Positions 26,535-34,918 of a DNA stretch of 64,000 bases are shown here, in pieces. Location of the stretch: assembly GCF_029105185.1 (NCBI RefSeq), contig NZ_JAFMZK010000002.1, positions 1 through 64,000 on the forward strand, given 5' to 3'. The DNA comes from Aliiroseovarius sp. Z3. Its GTDB lineage: Bacteria; Pseudomonadota; Alphaproteobacteria; Rhodobacterales; Rhodobacteraceae. The translations under genes were made by a program, and so were the position numbers. The notes below the pieces were generated by a model. The model ran no database searches. It was not told the DNA's origin and saw only the letters and a program-made list of their open reading frames with translations. Within the stretch, counting starts at the first letter, position 1. Each line of letters opens with the position of its first letter.

Positions 26535-27389
26535 ATGACCCGCACCGTTTACGTGAACGGAGACTATTTGCCCGAGACCGAGGCGAAAATTTCGATCTTT
26601 GACCGTGGCTTTCTGTTTGCCGATGCCGTTTACGAGGTGACGAGCGTTCTGAACGGCAAACTGATCGCCTTTGACGGCCATGCCGAACGGCTGAAGCGGT
26701 CGCTGAGCGAGTTGGACATGGACAACCCGATTTCGACCGAAGACCTGCTGGAGGTTCATCGCGAACTGGTCCGCCTGAACGAGATCGACGAGGGTCTGAT
26801 CTATCTGCAAATCTCACGCGGGGCGGCGTCGGATCGCGATTTCGCCTTCCCCGACCCGGCAGAGGTGAAGCCGACCGTGGTCCTGTTCACTCAGTCGAAG
26901 CCCGGTCTGGCTGAAACCGTGAAGCCGATGAAAGTCATCTCGATCGACGATATCCGCTGGGGCCGTCGCGACATCAAAACCGTGCAACTGCTCTATCCGT
27001 CGATGGGCAAGATGATGGCCAAGGCGGCAGGGGCGGACGACGCATGGATGGTCGAAGATGGCTATGTTACCGAAGGCACATCGAACAATGTCTATATTGT
27101 GAAGGACGGCAAGATCATCACGCGCGGCTTGTCCAACGACATCCTGCACGGGATCACCCGCGCCGCCGTGTTGCGCTATGCCGAGGAAGCACAGATGGAA
27201 GTCGAGGAGCGTAACTTCACCATTGAGGAAGCGCAGAACGCGGATGAAGCGTTCTTTACCTCGGCTTCGGCCTTCGTAATGCCGGTGGTGCAGATCGACG
27301 ACAAGGCGCTGGGCGATGGCAATCCGGGCCGTGTGGCGCTGCGCCTGCGCGAGATTTATTTGGATGAAAGCCTGAAAACAGCGATGTGA
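26535..27389 (+). CDS. dat: D-amino-acid transaminase
   Basis: A 284-residue fold-type IV PLP enzyme. The start MTRTVYVNGDYLP follows AAGGAGA by 8 bases. The Schiff-base lysine is K148 in RRDIKTVQLL. The cofactor-phosphate loop is EGTSNNVYIV, and ISIFDRGFLFADAVYEV is typical of D-alanine transaminases. It would move amino groups from D-amino acids to 2-oxoglutarate, giving D-glutamate, the substrate of DgcN encoded nearby. A branched-chain aminotransferase is less likely given the N-terminal motif. Confidence 0.85.
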   Translation: MTRTVYVNGDYLPETEAKISIFDRGFLFADAVYEVTSVLNGKLIAFDGHAERLKRSLSELDMDNPISTEDLLEVHRELVRLNEIDEGLIYLQISRGAASDRDFAFPDPAEVKPTVVLFTQSKPGLAETVKPMKVISIDDIRWGRRDIKTVQLLYPSMGKMMAKAAGADDAWMVEDGYVTEGTSNNVYIVKDGKIITRGLSNDILHGITRAAVLRYAEEAQMEVEERNFTIEEAQNADEAFFTSASAFVMPVVQIDDKALGDGNPGRVALRLREIYLDESLKTAM

Positions 27390-27395
27390 TCGAAA

Positions 27396-27426
27396 AGCGC
27401 CCCGCCCAACAGGTGCGGGGCGTTCA
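27396..27426. terminator. Terminator between dat and the dioxygenase-like gene
   Basis: CGCCCCGC (27398-27405) pairs with GCGGGGCG (27415-27422). It lies between two convergent genes and probably serves both. Confidence 0.65.
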
Positions 27427-27427
27427 C

Positions 27428-28222
27428 TTATCCAAAACGGAAGCTGGTGGCGGTGACGCCGCCAAATATCCCTTCTTCGTGATAGGTCACGGTCGCAGGT
27501 TCGCCTTCCGCCGCGCCCAAGGCCGCAAACAGCGGCACAAGATGATCTTCCTCTTTATGGGCGATACGGGCGGATGGGGCCTGTTCCCAATCTAGAAGAG
27601 CCCGAGTGCGGTCTTTCGCGGGAAGCATCAAAGCCTCGTTCAGCCATGCGTCAAATTCGGTCGATGGCACCCGTGCCTCTGGCCCCATCAGGCGCAGGTT
27701 GTGATAGCTCAGACCTGATCCGACAATCAGTACGCCCTCGTCCCGCAGCGGGGCAAGCGCGCGCCCCAAGGCAAAATGCGTGGCAGGGTCATATCCGTGT
27801 TGAAGCGAGACCTGATAGGTCGGCATGTTCGCATCGGGATACATGACGGCCATGGGCGCGAAAACGCCATGATCAAACCCCTGCGTCGGGTTCAGCGTCG
27901 TTGGCAAGCCTGCGGCCTGAAGCAAATCGTGGGTGCGCTGGGCAAGATCCGGTGCGCCGGGGGCAGGATACTGGATCTCATAGGTTTCCGGCGGGAACCC
28001 GGTATAGTCGTAAACCATTGGCGGGTTGGCGGAGGACATGACGGCGAACTGCGCGTCCTCCCAATGGCCCGAGATCATCAGAACCGCCTTCGGCACTTCG
28101 GGAAGCTCGGCGGGCATTGCGGCTAACGATGTTTCCAACCTGGCAAACATTCGGCGCATGTTGGGTATCCACGGCCACGGGCCACCGCCATGGGATATGA
28201 AGTATGTGGGCATTTTGGGCAT
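27428..28222 (-). CDS. DODA-type extradiol ring-cleavage dioxygenase (YgiD-like)
   Basis: A 264-residue class III extradiol dioxygenase-like protein related to 4,5-DOPA dioxygenase and E. coli YgiD. Metal-ligand regions are ISHGGGPWPW at the N-terminus, ISGHWEDAQF and FDHGVFAPM, with SGLSYHNLR near the active site. These enzymes use zinc or iron to open catechol rings. The physiological substrate in bacteria is usually unknown. It is a single gene without a pathway context. Confidence 0.85.
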   Translation of the reverse strand: MPKMPTYFISHGGGPWPWIPNMRRMFARLETSLAAMPAELPEVPKAVLMISGHWEDAQFAVMSSANPPMVYDYTGFPPETYEIQYPAPGAPDLAQRTHDLLQAAGLPTTLNPTQGFDHGVFAPMAVMYPDANMPTYQVSLQHGYDPATHFALGRALAPLRDEGVLIVGSGLSYHNLRLMGPEARVPSTEFDAWLNEALMLPAKDRTRALLDWEQAPSARIAHKEEDHLVPLFAALGAAEGEPATVTYHEEGIFGGVTATSFRFG

Positions 28223-28315
28223 GTGTATTCCTTTCCGATGCTGAACAGCTAATCGGTGCAGGCCTTGCAGAAAACGACAAAAGCCGAACAGGCACTTAGC
28301 AAAAATGCACAGAAC

Positions 28316-28711
28316 TCAGGGCTGGGTGAAGGCAAAACACCCTTGGTCATGTTGCCAGACAGCGCCCGCAATGTCGAAGTTCGTGATCAAGCCCGGGCGT
28401 TCGAAATCGGCGCAGAGCAAAAAGCCCTTCGCGGTCAGCGCTTCATACCGATATGGCGCATCCGTCGTGCGATCGGTCAGGGGCAGGTCGGTCCCACAGT
28501 CACCCATAGGTGCCAGCTTGGTTGGCGCGCTTCCAGTAATGTCAGCGACACATCGTGCAAAACTTGCCAAAACACGCAGATCAGCCAGTCGTGCAAGATC
28601 ACGTTTCTCGGCACGGGCGGACGTGGGACCGCCGGTGATCGTCAGGCCCGCAGCAATCGCCAAAACGACAACCGCGCCGATGATAACAGGAGCAAGGGCG
28701 TCACGCTCCAT
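28316..28711 (-). CDS. Hypothetical membrane-anchored protein
   Basis: A 131-residue protein with an N-terminal transmembrane segment (APVIIGAVVVLAIAAGLTI) and a small extracytoplasmic domain containing four cysteines (FARCVAD, GDCGTD, LLCADF, QGCFAF), probably in disulfides. Starting at MERDALAP it overlaps the end of the DUF5671 gene by 11 bases, so it is third in a compact minus-strand operon. No family recognised. Confidence 0.6.
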   Translation of the reverse strand: MERDALAPVIIGAVVVLAIAAGLTITGGPTSARAEKRDLARLADLRVLASFARCVADITGSAPTKLAPMGDCGTDLPLTDRTTDAPYRYEALTAKGFLLCADFERPGLITNFDIAGAVWQHDQGCFAFTQP

Positions 28712-29339
28712 CCCGCGCCTCGTCAGCTTCTTGACGGAAATAGGTGAAGATTGCACCTGCAACGCCAGCAACAACCAGTGCTTTCAAGATGAAACGCAGG
28801 GTCAGGTCTCCGCTGAGCAGCGCATAGATCACTGCCATCAAGTCACCCAGAAGCGAGATAGAGGCCAGGAACAGGGTGACATAGCCAAACCACTTGCGTA
28901 CGCCGGATCGGCGCTTTCCGGGGTCTGCCTTGGTTGCCTGAACTGTTCGCCGGTTCAACACCAGAAAAGTCGGCGCAAACACGATCAACGCCGCAATGGA
29001 CCAGCGGGTCGAGCTCAGTGCAGAACGACCCGAATATTCGTCCAGCGGATCGGCAACCCAATGGTCAATCAGATTGTGCAACAACGCCACCAAGTGCCAT
29101 GCGGTCATCGCCAGTGCCACGAACATGATGCCATAGAAAAAGGCCTCGCGCGCCGAAACATAGGGGCGGGGACGCGGCACGGGTGTTGGAAAGCTGATGT
29201 CGGCCCAGGCGTCCAGCGCCTCGGCAATTTCGTTCGGCGCCCAGCCGGACTGCGTCAACGCCGCGCGAATGTCGTCGCGGCTTTTGCCTGCCGCCAACGC
29301 ATCGCGGGTAAACTCGGCAAGTTGGTCGGACGGACGCAT
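28701..29339 (-). CDS. DUF5671-domain membrane protein
   Basis: A 212-residue protein. The N-terminal 45 residues form a helical segment (AGKSRDDIRAALTQSGW) often seen before DUF5671. Four hydrophobic helices then fill the rest, with the family stretch SAREAFFYGIMFVALAMTAW. Function is unknown. Its start codon shares one base with the stop of the DUF1244 gene, indicating co-transcription. Confidence 0.75.
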   Translation of the reverse strand: MRPSDQLAEFTRDALAAGKSRDDIRAALTQSGWAPNEIAEALDAWADISFPTPVPRPRPYVSAREAFFYGIMFVALAMTAWHLVALLHNLIDHWVADPLDEYSGRSALSSTRWSIAALIVFAPTFLVLNRRTVQATKADPGKRRSGVRKWFGYVTLFLASISLLGDLMAVIYALLSGDLTLRFILKALVVAGVAGAIFTYFRQEADEARDGA

Positions 29340-29656
29340 CAGTCTTTCTCGCCCAGCACGTTTTCTTTGAAGGCCACTTCGAATGCGGCCTGCTTTTCTG
29401 GGCTGGCATCAGACTGAAATTTGGCTTTCCAGTCGTCATAAGGCATCCCATAAAAGACCGCGCGCCCTTCTTCTTTCGACATGTCGAAGCCCCGCGCGTT
29501 TGCTGCTTCCTGATACCAGCGCGACAGGCAGTTTCTGCAAAACCCGGCCAGGTTCATCATGTCGATGTTCTGAACATCCTGACGATCTTCCATCAGGTGC
29601 TTTTGTAACCGGCGAAACGCGGCTGCCTCGATCTCGATGCGGGTTTGGTCATCCAT
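29339..29656 (-). CDS. DUF1244-domain protein
   Basis: A 105-residue soluble protein of the widely conserved alphaproteobacterial/gammaproteobacterial DUF1244 family. Core motifs are AFRRLQKHL, DMMNLAGFCRNCLSRWY and GMPYDDWKAKFQ. The cysteine pair in FCRNCL could bind metal. First gene of a three-gene minus-strand operon. No biochemical function is known to me. Confidence 0.85.
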   Translation of the reverse strand: MDDQTRIEIEAAAFRRLQKHLMEDRQDVQNIDMMNLAGFCRNCLSRWYQEAANARGFDMSKEEGRAVFYGMPYDDWKAKFQSDASPEKQAAFEVAFKENVLGEKD

Positions 29657-29750
29657 GGCGGGTCCTTTCGGTCGATAAGGTCACTTCATCAGGTGGGGGC
29701 GAAAGCTGCAAGGTCAAGCAAACGATCGACCACGTGGCCGCCCATTGTGG

Positions 29751-30506
29751 CTACAACCCGGTTTTTGCCAAGGTTTCCGTCAGGATTGGGGCCAGACGCT
29801 CTGCCCAGCCGCGCTGTTGGTCTTCGGTTTCGATCAGATCATTACGGATTTCGATCAAAACATTGACCCGCCCGGTCAAAACCGCGTGGCGATCAATGCT
29901 GTCACCATCCAGATGGCCGCCATAGGGTTCATTTTCACCAACGCAGAGGTCGGGTTCTTCTCGGAGCCGTGCAATCAGGGGGGTGGCCAGCCGGCTGTCG
30001 CGGTCATGCAGGATCGCAATGTGCCACGGGCGTTTTTCGCGCCCATTCAGCTGCGGCGTATAGGAATGCATCGCAAGGATCACGCTGTTGTTTTGCCGCG
30101 CGGCAAGACGCGCGACGGCCCGGTGATAGGGGCGATGAAATGCGTTCAGTCTGCGGTCGCGTTCCACCTGATCAACATGGCGGTTTGCGGGAACGACGGT
30201 GCCGTCGTAGAGTTTCATCACAAGCGTCGGATCATCTTCGCCCCGGTTGGGATCAATCACGAGCCGCGAGAAATTTGACAGGATGGCCGGGGCATCAAGC
30301 AGATCGGACAAATGGCGCGAGACGCCCGCCGCGCCGACATCATATGCGATGTGTCGGGCCATGTCCCCGGGTGCGACACCCAGGTCGCCATTTGCCACGC
30401 AGGGCGGTACGGTGTTGGCGGCATGATCACATGTGATCAGCCAGCGCGAGGGCCGATCTTCGCCAAGGATAAAGTAGGGATGGTATGTCATACGTGTGTC
30501 ATTCAT
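29751..30506 (-). CDS. N-formylglutamate amidohydrolase-like protein, second copy
   Basis: A 251-residue paralogue of the operon-encoded protein at 14572-15348. Shared blocks are ITCDHAANTVPP, SRLVIDPNRG, AMHSYTPQLNG, AILHDRDS and EIRNDLIE. The zinc-binding His/Glu set of the FGase family appears intact. It is divergent from pyruvate kinase and not part of a hut operon, so its substrate is uncertain. Confidence 0.82.
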   Translation of the reverse strand: MNDTRMTYHPYFILGEDRPSRWLITCDHAANTVPPCVANGDLGVAPGDMARHIAYDVGAAGVSRHLSDLLDAPAILSNFSRLVIDPNRGEDDPTLVMKLYDGTVVPANRHVDQVERDRRLNAFHRPYHRAVARLAARQNNSVILAMHSYTPQLNGREKRPWHIAILHDRDSRLATPLIARLREEPDLCVGENEPYGGHLDGDSIDRHAVLTGRVNVLIEIRNDLIETEDQQRGWAERLAPILTETLAKTGL

Positions 30507-30549
30507 GTTTGCCAGACCCGTTTATGCGAGGTGTCAGGCAAGCGCCAGT

Positions 30550-30563
30550 TGTCAGCGCTAACA
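30550..30563. promoter_or_regulatory. LacI-type palindrome upstream of pyruvate kinase
   Basis: TGTCAGCGCTAACA differs at one position from the perfect palindrome TGTTAGCGCTAACA, with a central GC. It lies 58 bases upstream of the pyk start. It resembles the operator of the LacI-family central-carbon regulator of alphaproteobacteria (CceR-type), which controls glycolytic genes. The assignment to CceR is inference. Confidence 0.5.
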
Positions 30564-30621
30564 TTTTCGGGCATAGAGCAATCAACCCGCTAAAAAGAGC
30601 AATAATAAGGAGAGGTGCCCC

Positions 30622-32070
30622 GTGAGACGCCACCGGAATGTAAAGATTGTCGCCACTCTCGGCCCCGCCTCCAGCGATTACGATACGATTCGGGCGCTGT
30701 TCGAAGCGGGTGCAGATGTGTTCCGCATGAACATGTCGCACGGCACCCATGATGAACAACGCGAGCGTCATGCCCTTGTGCGACGTGTTGAAAAGGATAT
30801 GGAGCGCCCGATCGCGATCCTTGCGGATTTGCAGGGGCCAAAGCTGCGCTGCGGTGTCTTTTCTGCGGGTGCCACTGAAATCGAAGAAGGTCAGGACTTC
30901 CGTTTTGATCTGGATGAGACGCCCGGCGAAAGCCATCGCGTGTGCCTGCCACATCCCGAGATTTTTGCGGCCCTGAAACCCGGATCCTCGTTGCTTGTAA
31001 ACGACGGTAAGCTACGCTTGAGGGTCAAGGATTGCGGCGAAGATTTCGCGGATTGTGTGGTCGAGGTTGGCGGAACAATCTCTGATCGCAAGGGTGTGAA
31101 TGTGCCGGATGTGGTGCTGCCTCTGGCCGCCCTGTCGGATAAGGACCGTGCCGATCTGGAATTCGCCTGCCAACTGGGCGTCGATTGGCTGGCGCTGAGC
31201 TTCGTGCAACGCGCCGCCGACGTTGAAGAAGCCCGCGATCTGGCGCAAGGACGCGCAGCGATCCTGTCGAAAATCGAAAAACCGGCTGCGGTGGATGCGT
31301 TTGAGGCCATTTTGGAAGCATCCGATGGCATCATGGTTGCGCGGGGCGATCTGGGCGTCGAATTGCCCGTTCACGCGGTGCCCCCGATCCAGAAACGCCT
31401 GATCCAACTATGTCGCCGTGCTGGCAAGCCGGTGATTGTCGCAACGCAGATGTTGGAAAGCATGATCGAAAGCCCGATGCCGACGCGGGCCGAGGTGTCG
31501 GACGTCGCCAACGCTATTTATGATGGCACGGATGCGGTCATGCTGTCGGCGGAAAGTGCCGCGGGACAGTATCCCATTGACGCCGTCGCGACGATGAACG
31601 CCGTGGCGATCGAAGTTGAACACGACCAGACCTATCTGGATCAGGTCGATGCCCAGCGGGTCGCAACCAGAAGCGGGGTTGCCGACGGGATCGTCGCCGC
31701 CGCGCGCGAGATCGCGGAAACGACGGATATCAAAGCGATCTGCTGCTTCACGCAGTCGGGCACCACCGCCCTTCTGACCGCGCGGGAACGGCCGCGTGTG
31801 CCAATCATCGCGCTGACCCCGCTACGAGACACCGCGCGGCGGTTGTGCCTGTCTTGGGGCACCAATTGTTTTGTGACGCCGGACGAAGTCTTGCGGTTCA
31901 AGGCTGCTGTGGTTTCGGCCGCGAGGGCGGCGCGCAGTGCCGGTTTCGCCACGGAAGCCGACCAAATCGTCGTCACCGCTGGCGTGCCCTTTAATGTGCC
32001 GGGCACAACGAATATCCTTCGTGTGGCACCCTGCGATGAACGGCAAATTTTTGCCACAGATCACGAGTAA
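30622..32070 (+). CDS. pyk: Pyruvate kinase
   Basis: A 482-residue glycolytic enzyme making pyruvate and ATP from phosphoenolpyruvate. The N-terminal KIVATLGPASSDYD, FRMNMSHG, the catalytic-lysine region (ILSKIEKPAAVDAF), the metal site MVARGDLGVELP and the C-terminal regulatory domain (CCFTQSGTTALLTARERPRV) are all present. The start is GTG after AAGGAGAGG. A LacI-type palindrome lies in its promoter. Confidence 0.96.
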   Translation: MRRHRNVKIVATLGPASSDYDTIRALFEAGADVFRMNMSHGTHDEQRERHALVRRVEKDMERPIAILADLQGPKLRCGVFSAGATEIEEGQDFRFDLDETPGESHRVCLPHPEIFAALKPGSSLLVNDGKLRLRVKDCGEDFADCVVEVGGTISDRKGVNVPDVVLPLAALSDKDRADLEFACQLGVDWLALSFVQRAADVEEARDLAQGRAAILSKIEKPAAVDAFEAILEASDGIMVARGDLGVELPVHAVPPIQKRLIQLCRRAGKPVIVATQMLESMIESPMPTRAEVSDVANAIYDGTDAVMLSAESAAGQYPIDAVATMNAVAIEVEHDQTYLDQVDAQRVATRSGVADGIVAAAREIAETTDIKAICCFTQSGTTALLTARERPRVPIIALTPLRDTARRLCLSWGTNCFVTPDEVLRFKAAVVSAARAARSAGFATEADQIVVTAGVPFNVPGTTNILRVAPCDERQIFATDHE

Positions 32071-32111
32071 CCTGTCTTCATCGCACCGGGGTGGGTGTGG
32101 AGGAGAGAGTA

Positions 32112-32348
32112 ATGAGGGAAGACACGTTTCTGGTTGTCGGGATCATAGTGCTTGCGCTGTCGATCCCATCGTTCCTGTCCGCAATCCGGGATGGCCGGGC
32201 GCCACGGGTGCCGGCCATCATGTTCATGATCGGGGGTGCCCTTATCGCGCTTGCGATGATGAACCGCCCGGGTGGATATCAGATCGAAGATATATTCACG
32301 GCATTTCGAACGGTTTTCAGCCGATTGAAGGTGTTGCTGGCCGCCTGA
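32112..32348 (+). CDS. Small membrane protein, conserved in Rhodobacterales
   Basis: A 78-residue protein with two hydrophobic helices (TFLVVGIIVLALSIPSFL and PAIMFMIGGALIALAMM) joined by a basic loop, followed by a C-terminal amphipathic tail. The ATG follows GGAGGAGAG. It starts 41 bases after pyk and may be co-transcribed with it. Function unknown. Confidence 0.72.
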   Translation: MREDTFLVVGIIVLALSIPSFLSAIRDGRAPRVPAIMFMIGGALIALAMMNRPGGYQIEDIFTAFRTVFSRLKVLLAA

Positions 32349-32484
32349 CCGGGTTGCCCACTGAGACGGGCAGAAAGCACTTGCCAGCCTGAAAGATTCC
32401 GCCTATACGCCGCACTTCATGCGCGACCGGCTCAAGTGGCATGCCGAGTCGTGTAAAAATACCGAACCTACGAAGGAGACGGAA

Positions 32485-32685
32485 ATGCCCAAGATGAAGA
32501 CCAAATCGAGCGCCAAGAAGCGCTTTAAGGTGACCGCGACCGGTAAGGTCCTGGCAGGTCAGGCCGGCAAGCGCCACGGCATGATCAAACGTCACAAGAA
32601 ATTCATTCGTGATGCCCGCGGCACCACGACCCTGTCCGCCCCCGACGCCAAGATCGTCAAGGGCTTCATGCCCTACGACCGCTAA
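32485..32685 (+). CDS. rpmI: 50S ribosomal protein L35
   Basis: A 66-residue basic protein starting [20 protein letters not shown], the standard L35 N-terminus, with [18 protein letters not shown] in the middle. AAGGAG precedes the start. It is followed by rplT. The usual upstream infC is absent here. Confidence 0.97.
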   Translation: MPKMKTKSSAKKRFKVTATGKVLAGQAGKRHGMIKRHKKFIRDARGTTTLSAPDAKIVKGFMPYDR

Positions 32686-32699
32686 GAGGAGATACGGAT

Positions 32700-33062
32700 A
32701 TGTCCCGCGTTAAAGGTGGAACCACAACCCACGCCCGTCACAAGAAAGTCGTCAAGGCCGCGAAAGGCTATTACGGTCGCCGCAAGAACACCTTCAAGGT
32801 GGCGCGTCAGGCCGTCGACAAGGCGAACCAATACGCAACCCGCGACCGCAAGAACCGCAAGCGCAATTTCCGCGCCCTGTGGATCCAGCGGATCAACGCT
32901 GCCGTCCGCTCGCATGACGAAGCTCTGACATACTCGCGCTTCATCAACGGCCTGAACCTGGCCGGCGTTGAAGTGGACCGCAAGGTTCTGGCCGATCTGG
33001 CCGTGCACGAGCCTGACGCTTTTGGTGCCATCGTCGAAAAGGCGAAGGCCGCGCTCGCGTAA
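32700..33062 (+). CDS. rplT: 50S ribosomal protein L20
   Basis: A 120-residue protein with the L20 signature ([48 protein letters not shown]). It binds 23S rRNA early in assembly. It lies 14 bases after rpmI and ends before a strong hairpin. Confidence 0.97.
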   Translation: MSRVKGGTTTHARHKKVVKAAKGYYGRRKNTFKVARQAVDKANQYATRDRKNRKRNFRALWIQRINAAVRSHDEALTYSRFINGLNLAGVEVDRKVLADLAVHEPDAFGAIVEKAKAALA

Positions 33063-33086
33063 CTCCATATCGGAGAGACAATTTTG

Positions 33087-33125
33087 GAAGCCGCGGACCT
33101 TTTCAGGTCTCGCGGCTTCTTGCTT
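33087..33125 (+). terminator. Terminator or attenuator between rplT and pheS
   Basis: GAAGCCGCGGACC (33087-33099) pairs with GGTC and CGCGGCTTC (33106-33119) around a T-rich loop, followed by TTGCTTTCT. It separates the ribosomal pair from the pheS unit and may allow partial read-through. Confidence 0.8.
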
Positions 33126-33176
33126 TCTGACGCCCCGTTTCGTAGCAGGGGCATGACGTAAGAAAAGGGGTCCGGG

Positions 33177-34250
33177 ATGGACGATCTGAGGCAAAAATAT
33201 ATCGACGCCGTGGCCGGTGCCGCGGACGAGGCCGCATTGGAAGACATCCGCGTTCAGGCGGTCGGCAAGAAGGGCGAAGTGGCCCTGAAAATGCGCGAAC
33301 TGGGCAAGATGACGCCCGAGGAACGGCAGGTCGCAGGTCCCAAGCTGAATGCCCTGAAGGACGAGATCAACTCGGCCATCGCCGCCAAGAAATCTGCGCT
33401 GGCCGATGCTGCCTTGGACGAACGCCTGCGCACCGAATGGCTGGACGTGACCCTGCCGGGCCGCCCGCAGCGTCAGGGCAGCATCCACCCGATCAGCCAA
33501 GTGACCGAAGAGATTTCCGCGATCTTCGGGGACATGGGTTTCGCGGTCGCCGAAGGGCCGCAGGTTGAAAGCGACTGGTATAATTTCGACGCGCTGAACA
33601 TCCCCGCCGAGCACCCGACCCGGACCGAGATGGACACGTTCTATATGACCATGCCCGAGGGCGACAACCGCCCGCCGCATGTGTTGCGTACCCATACCAG
33701 CCCCGTGCAGATCCGTGCGATGATGGATCAGGGCGCCCCCATCCGCGTGATTGCGCCGGGCCGCGTTTACCGCGCCGATTACGACCAGACCCACACGCCG
33801 ATGTTCCATCAGGTTGAAGGGCTGGCGATCGACAAAGATATCTCGATGGCGAACCTGAAATGGGTGCTGGAGGAGTTCTGCCGCGCGTTTTTCGAAATCG
33901 ACGGCATCGAACTGCGCTTCCGCGCCTCGCACTTCCCCTTCACCGAACCGTCGGCCGAGGTTGATATCCGCTGTTCATGGGAAGGCGGCACATTGAAACT
34001 GGGCGAGGGCGACGACTGGATGGAAATCCTCGGCTCGGGCATGGTGCACCCGCATGTGCTGAAATCGGCAGGCGTGGACCCGGACGAATGGCAAGGCTTC
34101 GCCTTCGGCATGGGCATCGACCGTCTGGCCATGCTGAAATACGGCATCCCCGACCTGCGCGCGTTCTTTGATTCAGACCTGCGCTGGCTGTGGCATTACG
34201 GCTTCGCTGCGCTGGACGTGCCGACGATGCGTGGGGGGTTGAGTAGGTGA
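33177..34250 (+). CDS. pheS: Phenylalanyl-tRNA synthetase alpha subunit
   Basis: A 357-residue class II synthetase subunit. An N-terminal coiled coil (residues about 1-85) binds tRNA-Phe. The catalytic domain has [10 protein letters not shown], motif 2 ([30 protein letters not shown]) and motif 3 ([18 protein letters not shown]). Its stop overlaps the start of an unrelated SUKH-like gene (GTGA), which separates it from pheT. Confidence 0.97.
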   Translation: MDDLRQKYIDAVAGAADEAALEDIRVQAVGKKGEVALKMRELGKMTPEERQVAGPKLNALKDEINSAIAAKKSALADAALDERLRTEWLDVTLPGRPQRQGSIHPISQVTEEISAIFGDMGFAVAEGPQVESDWYNFDALNIPAEHPTRTEMDTFYMTMPEGDNRPPHVLRTHTSPVQIRAMMDQGAPIRVIAPGRVYRADYDQTHTPMFHQVEGLAIDKDISMANLKWVLEEFCRAFFEIDGIELRFRASHFPFTEPSAEVDIRCSWEGGTLKLGEGDDWMEILGSGMVHPHVLKSAGVDPDEWQGFAFGMGIDRLAMLKYGIPDLRAFFDSDLRWLWHYGFAALDVPTMRGGLSR

Positions 34251-34909
34251 GTTCAACGGATTGGCTAAATAGATACTTAGAAAGTTTGGCCGCAATCAAA
34301 GCGCCGGTGCTCGAGTGCTTGCTGCCACCTGCGAGTGAGAGTGAGATACAAATGTTGGTGCAAGAGACAGGATTAAGCATCCCGTCATCTTTGCGTGCAT
34401 TTTGGCAACGAGTCGGAGGTATCCAACAAGGGTTAACCTACCACAATGCAGCGTTTGCCGGATATCTGTTTGCACCAGTCTCTGTACAGGAATCACTCGA
34501 AGACTTTCGTTTGGCGGAACAGTTGCGTCGCGAAAACCCTTTGGAGGATCAGGAGTTTTCCGATCAGTTTTGGCCAGCCGGAATGATCAAGTTTGCTGGC
34601 GAGGATTCAAACGGGTTCTGGGTGAATTGTAGGCCAGACTCGCCAACGTTTGAGAGTGTCTATGTGCGTTTCGTGAATAGTGATCCGCTGTTGCGTTGGT
34701 CGACAAGCATTAGCGCGCTATTTGAAACGCTTTGCGCTGCCGTGGGTGAGGGAATAATCCGGGTCGCGGGAGAAACCGACGTCAATTGGGATACGGGATC
34801 GCTAGCTACCAATGAAGCCGCCTTAGATGTGTTGGCTAGAAAAATGAATCCGGGATGCGCTGCGCATGACGAGGAGTCTGCAGTTCAAGCTACCCCAGAC
34901 TGGAACTAA
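34247..34909 (+). CDS. SUKH/SMI1-KNR4-like protein inserted between pheS and pheT
   Basis: A 220-residue acidic protein resembling the SMI1/KNR4 (SUKH) fold. [20 protein letters not shown], then [12 protein letters not shown], fit the family start, and a tryptophan/glycine-rich strand region follows ([13 protein letters not shown]). SUKH proteins are often immunity proteins to secreted toxins. The start GTG overlaps the pheS stop by 4 bases and pheT starts 9 bases after its stop. Two hand-counted 60-base stretches are 47% and 50% GC against 65% in pheT, suggesting recent acquisition. No toxin gene is visible nearby. Confidence 0.7.
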   Translation: MSSTDWLNRYLESLAAIKAPVLECLLPPASESEIQMLVQETGLSIPSSLRAFWQRVGGIQQGLTYHNAAFAGYLFAPVSVQESLEDFRLAEQLRRENPLEDQEFSDQFWPAGMIKFAGEDSNGFWVNCRPDSPTFESVYVRFVNSDPLLRWSTSISALFETLCAAVGEGIIRVAGETDVNWDTGSLATNEAALDVLARKMNPGCAAHDEESAVQATPDWN

Positions 34910-34918
34910 GAGGTTCAA

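Noticed and set aside
32349-32484. infC or an L20-binding leader upstream of rpmI
   Set aside because: The 136-base gap has no coding frame, and no convincing L20-type mimic structure was found by eye.
32682-33932. Minus-strand open frame of about 416 codons across rplT and pheS
   Set aside because: Antisense to two certain genes; composition is that of a shadow frame and it crosses the rplT-pheS terminator.
34247-34909. Interpreting the gene between pheS and pheT as a fused or split synthetase domain
   Set aside because: pheS and pheT are both full length, and the inserted protein lacks any synthetase motif.
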